Of a stretch of DNA of 64,000 nucleotides, positions 24,420 to 31,712 are shown one piece after another. The position numbers and the translations under genes were made by a program. This DNA is from Pedobacter foliorum (GTDB lineage Bacteria > Bacteroidota > Bacteroidia > Sphingobacteriales > Sphingobacteriaceae), in contig NZ_JABSNU010000014.1 in NCBI RefSeq assembly GCF_013266735.1, positions 62,001 to 126,000 on the forward strand, in the 5' to 3' direction. Numbering within the stretch: position 1 is the stretch's first letter; every line of letters begins with the position of its first letter. Under the pieces are notes generated by a model that was not told the DNA's origin, searched no databases, and saw nothing but the letters and a program-made list of their open reading frames with translations.

Positions 24420-24791
24420 ATGAAATGGTTTTTAGTAAGATATATTTATGAAATAGTTTGTGGAGACGGCAATTATAAGCCACAGTTTGATGAGCAGTTA
24501 AGATTAATGTTTGCAATAGATAGTAATGAAGCTTTTTTTAAAGCAGAATTAGCTGCGGAGAATTTTCATCCTCCATTTGAAAACTGTTACGGTGAAGTGG
24601 TGACATGGAAGTTTATTTGTGTTGCTGACCTTCACGAAATTCAGGCGCCTGAAGATGGAGCGGAAATAGCATCAATAATGCATGAACCAATTGATGTTGC
24701 CGCTTTTTTAGATCAGGTAGAAAAGAGACAAGTTTTTTTAAAAGAACGTATACAATTAACCACCACCGAATTAGATTGTTTTGACAACTAG
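24420..24791 (+). CDS. DUF4288-family small protein
   Basis: This 123-residue soluble protein is rich in aromatic and acidic residues. The pattern WFLVRYIYEI, then AAENFHPPFENCYGEVVTWKF and VADLHEIQ, followed by DGAEI, fits the DUF4288 family, for which no biochemical role is known. It starts 11 bp after the LiaF-like gene, and its last codons overlap the TTG start of the histidine kinase by 11 bp. This indicates one transcript and translational coupling. A part in envelope-stress signalling is possible but only from context. Confidence 0.65.
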   Translation: MKWFLVRYIYEIVCGDGNYKPQFDEQLRLMFAIDSNEAFFKAELAAENFHPPFENCYGEVVTWKFICVADLHEIQAPEDGAEIASIMHEPIDVAAFLDQVEKRQVFLKERIQLTTTELDCFDN

Positions 24792-25842
24792 ACCATTATC
24801 AGTTCCTCAGATACAGAAGTTTGCCTTTGCTATATTTTTGGCATGGGTGGCAATTTTTGTGTTCCTATTTTATTATACGCTGAATTTTAGTCTTCCCGTT
24901 GCTGTTGCAGATAGTGTAATAACTAATGGTTTGCTGGCGGTTGCTTGTATTATTTTGAGTAATTTATTAGGTTATTACCAACCCAAAAATGAAACAATAC
25001 TGTTTATTCTGGTATTAACTTTAATGATGGCACTCACCATTACGTTAGCAAGTAAGTTTGCATTAAACCTCTTGTTTGTTGATAATATAACGTACCGGAG
25101 CTTTTTAAATTTGTCGATACTGGTGCGCTTTATCATTGTGTTTATATTTTTAGCATGGTGCGCTCTGGCTAATATTTTATGGTATAGATTGGAAGAACAA
25201 TCAGCTACACAGGAAAGATTGCTTACAGCCCAGAATTTATCAAAAGAAGCTGAATTGAATAAGCTTAGACATCAACTGCAACCGCATTTTTTGTTTAATA
25301 GTTTAAACTCGGTGTATGCACTTACAATTGTAAATCCTAAAGAAGCCGGCACTATGATTACAAAGCTTGCCTCGTTTTTAAGAGGGACTTTAAAACGTGA
25401 TGACGAGGTGTGGGTGAGCGTAGGAGAAGAAATGGAGTATATTCAACTCTATTTAGATATTGAGAAAGTTAGGTTTAGCCATCGGTTAAATATTGATGTG
25501 AATGTAGATGAGGATACGCTAAATCTTCGCTTGCCGGGTACTTTACTACAGCCAATTGTAGAGAATGCAATAAAATTTGGTTTGTACAATACATCTGCAG
25601 CAATTACAATTTCGATGCATGTAAAGATGGTAAATAGTGTACTGGTTATTATGGTGCAAAATCCATTTGATCCGGAAATGAAAGCTACTGGAGGCACAGG
25701 TTTTGGTTTGTCTGCAATTAAAAGAAGGCTATATTTGTTGTTTGCTGACGAAAAGTTATTGAAAACAAAAGCTACCGACGATAATTTATTTATAACAACG
25801 CTTAAAATACCCCAGGCAAATGATAAGAACAATATTAATTGA
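24781..25842 (+). CDS. LytS/YehU-type sensor histidine kinase
   Basis: The protein has 353 residues starting at a TTG that overlaps the previous gene. No in-frame ATG occurs before about residue 80, which is already inside the membrane region, so TTG is the best start. Four membrane helices (residues about 12-140) are followed by a short coiled coil and the His_kinase domain: LQPHFLFNSLNSVYAL with the phosphorylated His, then the N box LLQPIVENAIKFGL and a short ATP-binding region ending TGFGLSAIKRRL. There is no separate extracellular domain, so it probably senses membrane state. It overlaps the LytTR regulator gene by 23 bp. Confidence 0.92.
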   Translation: MTTRPLSVPQIQKFAFAIFLAWVAIFVFLFYYTLNFSLPVAVADSVITNGLLAVACIILSNLLGYYQPKNETILFILVLTLMMALTITLASKFALNLLFVDNITYRSFLNLSILVRFIIVFIFLAWCALANILWYRLEEQSATQERLLTAQNLSKEAELNKLRHQLQPHFLFNSLNSVYALTIVNPKEAGTMITKLASFLRGTLKRDDEVWVSVGEEMEYIQLYLDIEKVRFSHRLNIDVNVDEDTLNLRLPGTLLQPIVENAIKFGLYNTSAAITISMHVKMVNSVLVIMVQNPFDPEMKATGGTGFGLSAIKRRLYLLFADEKLLKTKATDDNLFITTLKIPQANDKNNIN

Positions 25843-26560
25843 TGATGAACCCCTGGCCAGGGATATTGTAAAACACTATTTAAGTGATTTTCCGCATATA
25901 GAAGTGGTTGCAGAGTGTAGTGATGGGTTTGAAGGAATTAAAGCAATTACTCAGCATCAACCTGATTTCATTTTCCTGGATATCCAGATGCCAAAGATTA
26001 ATGGCTTTGAGATGCTTGAATTGGTAGAGAAGCCACCTGCTGTAATATTCACTACGGCATTTGACGAGTATGCAATAAAGGCTTTTGAAGTTAGCGCTGT
26101 AGATTATTTATTGAAACCTATTGAAAAAAGCAGGTTTGATCTTGCTATTCAAAAATTACCGTCAAGATTAAGTAGTGGGGGAGAAGAGGTAACGAAAGAG
26201 CTGCTGGATTCGGCGGCGTTAAGTCCGGCACAAAATAATAGGGTTGTCGTTAAAAAGAATGGAGTAATTAAAATCATTTCAGTTTCTGATATTCATTATT
26301 TGGAGGCCGATGATGATTATGTGAAGATGAGTACTGTAGAGGGGATTTTTCACAAGAATAAAACGATGAGCTTTTTTGAGCAAACACTGGATTCTGTACA
26401 GTTTATTAGGATACATCGTTCTTATATTATAAATTTGGCGCAGGTTACAAAAATTGAACTTAAAGAAAAGGATAGTTATATTGTGCTTTTAAAGTCGGAT
26501 ATATGGCTGCCTGTGAGTAAAACAGGGTATGTGAAGTTGAAAGCAGCACTTGGGTTATAG
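25820..26560 (+). CDS. LytTR-family response regulator
   Basis: The protein has 246 residues. The receiver domain (ILIDDEPLARDI; phosphoacceptor in FIFLDIQMPKINGFE; YLLKPIEKSRF) is followed by a LytTR DNA-binding domain (about 145-246: IHYLEADDDYVKM, FIRIHRSYIINLAQV, LPVSKTGYVKLKAAL). It is the partner of the kinase it overlaps. LytTR proteins bind direct repeats upstream of target genes. The targets are not evident here. The next gene, rpmH, has its own promoter. Confidence 0.94.
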   Translation: MIRTILIDDEPLARDIVKHYLSDFPHIEVVAECSDGFEGIKAITQHQPDFIFLDIQMPKINGFEMLELVEKPPAVIFTTAFDEYAIKAFEVSAVDYLLKPIEKSRFDLAIQKLPSRLSSGGEEVTKELLDSAALSPAQNNRVVVKKNGVIKIISVSDIHYLEADDDYVKMSTVEGIFHKNKTMSFFEQTLDSVQFIRIHRSYIINLAQVTKIELKEKDSYIVLLKSDIWLPVSKTGYVKLKAALGL

Positions 26561-26575
26561 AAAATTCTAATTCTA

Positions 26576-26607
26576 TTTGCAATTAGAAAAAAATCACACT
26601 ATATTTG
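26576..26607 (+). promoter_or_regulatory. rpmH promoter (Bacteroidetes type)
   Basis: TTTG at 26576-26579 and TATATTTG at 26600-26607 are spaced 20 bp apart, a near-exact fit to the TTTG/TAnnTTTG pattern. The rpmH ATG lies about 46 bp downstream. Confidence 0.7.
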
Positions 26608-26653
26608 CACCTCTTAATTAAAAAAAATAGTCTAAGATATATATAATACAGTT

Positions 26654-26812
26654 ATGAAAAGAACATTCCAACCTTCGCAAAGAAAGAGAAGAAACAAGCA
26701 TGGCTTCCGCGAAAGAATGGCTACAGCAAACGGTAGAAGAGTATTAGCTTCTCGTCGTGCAAAAGGAAGAAAAAGATTATCAGTTTCTGACGAGCGTCGT
26801 CATAAAGCATAA
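26654..26812 (+). CDS. rpmH: Ribosomal protein bL34
   Basis: This 52-residue, strongly basic protein has the L34 signature: MKRTFQPSQRKRRNKHGFRE followed by RMATANGRRVLASRRAKGRK. It binds 23S rRNA in the large subunit. It is too short for common ORF cut-offs but unmistakable. rnpA begins 63 bp downstream, the nearly universal rpmH-rnpA-yidD order. The upstream promoter (26576-26607) probably drives the whole group. Confidence 0.97.
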   Translation: MKRTFQPSQRKRRNKHGFRERMATANGRRVLASRRAKGRKRLSVSDERRHKA

Positions 26813-26875
26813 TTTTTGATTGCAGCACATTAAGTGTTAGCAGATCAGAACATCTGCAAAGTTGCGATCAAAAAC

Positions 26876-27289
26876 ATGAACACATTTAACAAAGAAGAAC
26901 GGTTATGTAGTAGGAAGTTAATTGACTTGCTATTTAAAAACAGTTCTTCTTTTTTATTATATCCTTTTCGTGTGTCTTATCTCTTTGTAGATACAGCACA
27001 CAATTACCCCGTACAGGTAGTAATTAATGTTTCTAAGAAACGCTTTAAGAGAGCGGTTGATAGAAATTTGATTAAACGTCGTACTCGTGAGGTTTATCGC
27101 CTGCAAAAACAATCACAACTTTATTCGTCTCTTACCGAGTCTAATCAACTATTGCTACTTTCTGTACAATTTATTGGTAAACAGATTTACGATTACCCAT
27201 TTTTTGAAAAGAAAATGGCCGGAGTTTTAAAGAAATTGGTAACAGCTATTGAAGCCAACGAAATAAAAAAAGCTAATGGGGATAGTTAA
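26876..27289 (+). CDS. rnpA: Ribonuclease P protein component
   Basis: The protein has 137 residues from the ATG at 26876. The frame runs back to a GTG at 26834, but the family usually begins close to MNTFNKEERLCSRKLIDLLF, so the later start is chosen. It has the RNR signature region (KKRFKRAVDRNLIKRRTREVYR), which binds the P RNA and the 5' leader of pre-tRNA. The RNA subunit gene is not in this window. The 3' end overlaps yidD by 14 bp. Confidence 0.93.
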   Translation: MNTFNKEERLCSRKLIDLLFKNSSSFLLYPFRVSYLFVDTAHNYPVQVVINVSKKRFKRAVDRNLIKRRTREVYRLQKQSQLYSSLTESNQLLLLSVQFIGKQIYDYPFFEKKMAGVLKKLVTAIEANEIKKANGDS

Positions 27290-27506
27290 ACAGGTAGTTG
27301 GCTGGATATTTTTAGGCTTGATAAAACTTTATCAATGGTTATTATCTCCTTTGCTTGGAGCAAGCTGCAGGTATACGCCTACTTGTTCTCAATATGGTAT
27401 TGAAGCCATTAAAAAGCATGGTCCATTTAAAGGAGGATGGCTAACTTTGAAACGCATTGGCAGATGTCATCCCTGGGGTGGCCATGGCCATGATCCTGTT
27501 CCATAA
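27276..27506 (+). CDS. yidD: Membrane protein insertion efficiency factor YidD
   Basis: This 76-residue protein has the complete YidD pattern: an amphipathic N-terminal helix (VVGWIFLGLIKLYQWLLSPL), the Cys-rich CRYTPTCSQYGIEAI, GGWLTLKRIGRCHPW and the C-terminal GGHGHDPVP. It lies at the inner face of the cytoplasmic membrane and assists YidC-dependent insertion. The ATG start overlaps the end of rnpA. yidC is not adjacent here. Confidence 0.96.
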   Translation: MGIVKQVVGWIFLGLIKLYQWLLSPLLGASCRYTPTCSQYGIEAIKKHGPFKGGWLTLKRIGRCHPWGGHGHDPVP

Positions 27507-27526
27507 TATTTTTTTAATTTAAGCTG

Positions 27527-28210
27527 ATGGCTACTATACTTCAAATTGAAACTGCTACACAAGTTTGTTCTGCTGCAATATCACGTGATGGAAAAACCAT
27601 TGCATTAAAGGAGCTAATGGCTAATAACATTCATGCAGGTAGCTTGACCTTGTTTATTAAAGAGGCATTGGATTTGGCCGGATTACAATTTGAAGATCTT
27701 GATGCTGTAGCAGTAAGTATGGGCCCCGGCTCTTATACTGGTTTGCGCATTGGCGTTTCTACCGCAAAAGGTTTGTGTTTTGCACTCGATAAACCTTTAA
27801 TTGCAATTCCTACCCTTCAAATGATGGCGCAAGGTTTTATGCTGCAGAATCCTGATTATAACGGATTAGTATGTGCTATGATAGACGCCAGAAGGATGGA
27901 GGTTTTTACTTCTGTTTATAATAAAGCGCTTGAAACAGTGACTCCGGTTTCTGCTAAAATAATTGACGAGGAGAGCTTTGCTCAGGAGTTAAGTGGTCAT
28001 GTTATCACCTTTATAGGTAATGGTGCTGCAAAGTGCATGGATGTACTAGAACATGAAAATGCAAAGTTTTCTGAGCTGAATTTTAATTCAGCATCTTATA
28101 TGAGTAAACTTGCTCATGAGGCTTACTCGGCTGCAAGATTTGAGGATGTTGCTTATTTTGAGCCTTTTTATTTAAAGGATTTTGTTTTAACTACTCCTAA
28201 GAAAAAGTAA
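27527..28210 (+). CDS. tsaB: tRNA threonylcarbamoyladenosine biosynthesis protein TsaB
   Basis: The protein has 227 residues of the ASKHA fold. It has the N-terminal ILQIETATQVCSAAIS, the family signature SMGPGSYTGLRIGVSTAKGL and DARRMEVFTSVY. TsaB is the non-catalytic partner of TsaD in making t6A37 on ANN-decoding tRNAs. It starts 20 bp after yidD on the same strand, and converges with the envelope gene at 28215-29636. Length is normal for the family. Confidence 0.95.
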   Translation: MATILQIETATQVCSAAISRDGKTIALKELMANNIHAGSLTLFIKEALDLAGLQFEDLDAVAVSMGPGSYTGLRIGVSTAKGLCFALDKPLIAIPTLQMMAQGFMLQNPDYNGLVCAMIDARRMEVFTSVYNKALETVTPVSAKIIDEESFAQELSGHVITFIGNGAAKCMDVLEHENAKFSELNFNSASYMSKLAHEAYSAARFEDVAYFEPFYLKDFVLTTPKKK

Positions 28211-28214
28211 ATAC

Positions 28215-29636
28215 TTATCTGTTTTTAGAGAAAATACTGAAAACACGTTTAAAGAAGCTGGTTTCCAGGTCGTCTAATCCAGGCATGTAGCTGCTATTTT
28301 GGGGATGCTCTACGGTATATCCGAATTTAATGCCAAGTCCTATATAAAAGGAAGCTCCATTGTATCCAGAACTTGAGGATGTAGTGCTTTGAATTGCTGC
28401 GTAGGCTGTTCGAGCTGTTTTGAAGAGGTTGTCTGAGCCCATAAAGAATTCAAAGTTGGGTGTTTGATACATTCCTTGCATTCCAAAAAGAAATAGATTA
28501 TTAAAATTATAGGCAGGAATAGCACTTACTGAAAAACCACTATAGCCGAATTTATTTACAAGGGCTACATCACCTCCATTATAAAACAAGTTTTTTGATA
28601 CAATAAAGCTGGGGGTATAAAAATTGAATGTTTTGGAGATTAGGAAATCTGCTTTGGCATTGGTTGGACTAATGAAGCTTTTGTTGTAAGCATTTTTAAT
28701 AACTACATCTGTAATTTTGTTTTCGGCTTCTTTTGTGGTTGAACCTCTGGGGATATTAAGCACGGTATTATTAAAATTGGCAACGTATGATTTATTTGCC
28801 CATCTAATAAAACCAAGATCTTTAATGTTAGCTATTAATGTATAGCCTGTTTTGGAAATGTATGTCGTGCCAAAACTAACTGCCAATCCCGGGTTTTTAA
28901 AGTTTGGTATTAAAATGCTGCCAGATTGATCTTTTGCTCTTAAAAAGTTTGATTTGTAACTACCTGACAAGTTCATATTAATATCGCCACCTTCAGGAGT
29001 GACTCCATCGGAGGTAAAATCAAGGGTTGAATTATTGACTTTTAATTCGTTATAGGTAATTCCACTTAGTAAACTTAATTTGGCTCCAAAGGCAAGCTTT
29101 TTATTATAGTTCTCTCGATAGGTAACACTGAATTGGTGGTATGACTGTGAGTAACCATCGTTATTTAGGGCGTCATTAGACTGTTCTTTGATTTTAGACC
29201 ATTCCTTCTGATCAAAAATTATAAGCAATCCATTACTATATTTTAAATTGGCGTCAGTTCTTAACTGCCAAGAAAAACCTAATTCCTTTTGAAACTTGTA
29301 AGATTTAAAAATCTTAAAATTGAAGAGGTAGAGGTTCGAATTCTGATATATCCTATTAATATCTTTAGGGTTGGCGGAGACGCCTGTAGCTGAAAAATCT
29401 CCAGTGCTAATCAGCCTGCGAATTACATCATCTCCTCCTTTGGTAGTGGCATTTATCCCAAGATAGGGTAAGAAGAAATTGGAAGCATATTTACGAGAGG
29501 AGTCTAAAACAAAAGTTTTCTGTGCAGGATTTTCAAAGCCATCAAATAAAGTTTTTGTATTAAACAAACCGTATTGCTGAGCTTTTAGCTGATTGAAAAG
29601 AAGTAAAAGAAAGAACAGGATTAGAGGTTTTCTCAT
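28215..29636 (-). CDS. Predicted outer-membrane protein (DUF5723-like)
   Basis: This 473-residue protein has a signal peptide (LILFFLLLLFNQLKAQQ). It is rich in alternating hydrophobic strands and Gly/Asn/Tyr, as in beta-barrel proteins of Bacteroidota (DUF5723-like). Examples are AFGAKLSLLSGITYNEL and GASFYIGLGIKFGYTVEH. The C-terminus (LETSFFKRVFSIFSKNR) is basic, which is unusual for a barrel's last strand. Its start overlaps the stop of the upstream gene by 4 bp (ATGA), so it is translated together with the membrane-anchored protein at 29633-31219. Its role is not known. Confidence 0.6.
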   Translation of the reverse strand: MRKPLILFFLLLLFNQLKAQQYGLFNTKTLFDGFENPAQKTFVLDSSRKYASNFFLPYLGINATTKGGDDVIRRLISTGDFSATGVSANPKDINRIYQNSNLYLFNFKIFKSYKFQKELGFSWQLRTDANLKYSNGLLIIFDQKEWSKIKEQSNDALNNDGYSQSYHQFSVTYRENYNKKLAFGAKLSLLSGITYNELKVNNSTLDFTSDGVTPEGGDINMNLSGSYKSNFLRAKDQSGSILIPNFKNPGLAVSFGTTYISKTGYTLIANIKDLGFIRWANKSYVANFNNTVLNIPRGSTTKEAENKITDVVIKNAYNKSFISPTNAKADFLISKTFNFYTPSFIVSKNLFYNGGDVALVNKFGYSGFSVSAIPAYNFNNLFLFGMQGMYQTPNFEFFMGSDNLFKTARTAYAAIQSTTSSSSGYNGASFYIGLGIKFGYTVEHPQNSSYMPGLDDLETSFFKRVFSIFSKNR

Positions 29637-31219
29637 AGCGAGTCGTTTTCCAGTTTTAGAGAATCTTGGGTTAAATGTTGTTGCTTTCTGTTCATGAGAA
29701 CATTTGTTTGAAATTTACCATTATCTCCGCTAAGTTGGTAGGTAAATGACTGATAATTTTTTAATCCTTTCTCGGTAGTGATGTGTTTATAATAAGGAAG
29801 GTATATATTTTTAAGGAATATCTCTGAAGAATTATCTAAATCGATAAAGAATGTAATGTTCGATGTGTTTGGTAGCTGATTAATGCTATTGATATAGCTC
29901 TCTTTATTAATAAGGAGTCGATTGTTTTTATAACTATTCAGAAAAGACTGTAATGTGCTGGCGTTATTAGCGAAAATCATGTAATTGTCTATAATGATAT
30001 AGTATGGTCTTTTAAATTTCTTAAAAGGTTCTCCAAAATAGCTATACAGCAGGTCCGATTCTTTAAATAGTTTTATGCCGTCACCATAATCGGAGCTAAG
30101 GTCTAGTAATAACTGTTCTACTTTTTCTCCATTACTTAAATTAATTGCCCCAATTTTTTCGGCAGTATTTAATTGAAAAGTAATCAGCTGGTCTTTAAAG
30201 TATTTTGGGAATATCTGATTAGGATCTATATGGTATTTGAGAGTGATGTTTTTAAGTATATTACTTGTAGCATTCAGTTCTTTTTTTTCAGTAAACCATG
30301 CATCCAGATTCTTTTTCCAGGTTGCATAGTTCTCTATTGCAAAAACTGTGTAATTAGCTGTGTTTTCAGGTAAGATGTTGGTTGCTGTTGTTTTTTGAGC
30401 ATTAGATGTTGAGAATAGTTGATAGTAGTCGTTTAACTCATTGTCTTGTGTTGTTCCTGTAAGCAAGACTTTTTCTTTGCTAAAATTGTATATCAATGAG
30501 GCAAATGTATTGCGGTTATCTAGTACAGAAAGCTCACCATTAAGTTTTCCTGGCATAGTTGCTTTTAAGAGCAAAGGAAGATCTTTGAAATTGATATAAA
30601 CTTCGGCCAGACTATTTTTTGTTAATCTGCTTGTTGATTTAATGTACTGTACAAATTTATTGTTGTCATTGGTGCTTGCAGATAATACATTTGAAACTGG
30701 TTTTATTGCGCTAGAAAGTAGTAAAAGGTTACCCTTAATAGCAAGATAGAATATGGCACTATCGGGTAGGGTTATCGTAGTTATTTTTTTGGAACTATCT
30801 AACTGTAATTTAGCAGACACCAAAGCATTCATTAATTGGTTTTTACTTGCTTCACTATTGATTTGGGTACTATAAAGTAAGTCAATTTGTTTGTCTTTTC
30901 CCGGAATAAGGCTAATGTATATGTTTTGTTTACCTATTATTCTGTTAAGATTTGGAGCGGTCAAGATATAATCTTTTATAGATTGTAATTGAGTATAGTT
31001 GGTTTCTCCAATAACCTCTTGTAAAATGTTTTGACCTTTTAGAATGTCGAATATGCTTTTGTCATTTTGGAAAGAAAATATGACAGCCGAATTTACAGTT
31101 GCTGCATATAAACTGCTATCATTATTTTCCCTTTGGGTATTTAGACCTGAGAAATACATGTAGGCCAGAGTTATGATGGCAGTAAAAAGGGCTATTACTA
31201 TGACAAGAATTTTTTTCAT
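29633..31219 (-). CDS. Membrane-anchored envelope protein of unknown function (DUF3352-like)
   Basis: The protein has 528 residues. One N-terminal membrane helix (ILVIVIALFTAIITLAYMYF) is followed by a large domain, probably on the periplasmic side. It is rich in Ser, Asn and Lys and has repeated patterns reminiscent of DUF3352-type proteins (LPDSAIFYLAIKGNLLLLSS; YYIIIDNYMIFANNASTLQSFL). I do not recognise a catalytic motif. It is the first gene of a two-gene unit with the predicted outer-membrane protein, linked by an ATGA overlap. A role in envelope assembly is possible but unsupported beyond location. Confidence 0.5.
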   Translation of the reverse strand: MKKILVIVIALFTAIITLAYMYFSGLNTQRENNDSSLYAATVNSAVIFSFQNDKSIFDILKGQNILQEVIGETNYTQLQSIKDYILTAPNLNRIIGKQNIYISLIPGKDKQIDLLYSTQINSEASKNQLMNALVSAKLQLDSSKKITTITLPDSAIFYLAIKGNLLLLSSAIKPVSNVLSASTNDNNKFVQYIKSTSRLTKNSLAEVYINFKDLPLLLKATMPGKLNGELSVLDNRNTFASLIYNFSKEKVLLTGTTQDNELNDYYQLFSTSNAQKTTATNILPENTANYTVFAIENYATWKKNLDAWFTEKKELNATSNILKNITLKYHIDPNQIFPKYFKDQLITFQLNTAEKIGAINLSNGEKVEQLLLDLSSDYGDGIKLFKESDLLYSYFGEPFKKFKRPYYIIIDNYMIFANNASTLQSFLNSYKNNRLLINKESYINSINQLPNTSNITFFIDLDNSSEIFLKNIYLPYYKHITTEKGLKNYQSFTYQLSGDNGKFQTNVLMNRKQQHLTQDSLKLENDSL

Positions 31220-31316
31220 TTGCTGTTACTACAAATTTAATTTTAATAGTTGGGATTAATAATAAATGCTTCAAGTTTGTTAAGTTTGTTAACTAAAATT
31301 GTGGGTTTAACATATA

Positions 31317-31712
31317 ATGAATAGACGTATATTGATAACCGCATCTTTATTTGGAGCTATAGCAGTAATGCTCGGAGCTTTTGGTGCGCATGGATTAAAG
31401 AAAGTAGTTGATGCAGGCTCAATTGAGATTTGGGCAAAAGGGGTGGAATATATGTTTTATCATACTTTCGCTTTGCTTTGTCTTGCTCAGTTTAAAGGGA
31501 CAGAAGCAGGCCAGCGTAAATTTATAAATCTGGCTTATGGCTTTTTTACCTTTGGGATACTGTTGTTTTCAGGTTCCTTATATTTATTGGCTACCAGAAG
31601 TGTTACAAATATTGGTTTTGTAGATTATATTGGTCCTGTAACTCCAATTGGTGGTTTGCTACTGATTCTTGGCTGGGTTTCGTTACTTTTAGCGGCTTTA
31701 AAAAGTAAGTAA
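31317..31712 (+). CDS. DUF423 (YwdK-like) membrane protein
   Basis: This 131-residue protein has about four membrane helices. The start (ITASLFGAIAVMLGAFGAHGLKK) and the segment YMFYHTFALLCLAQF are diagnostic for DUF423, a conserved small inner-membrane family of unknown function. The last base of its TAA stop is the first base of the priA ATG (31712), so priA is probably translationally coupled. Confidence 0.9.
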   Translation: MNRRILITASLFGAIAVMLGAFGAHGLKKVVDAGSIEIWAKGVEYMFYHTFALLCLAQFKGTEAGQRKFINLAYGFFTFGILLFSGSLYLLATRSVTNIGFVDYIGPVTPIGGLLLILGWVSLLLAALKSK

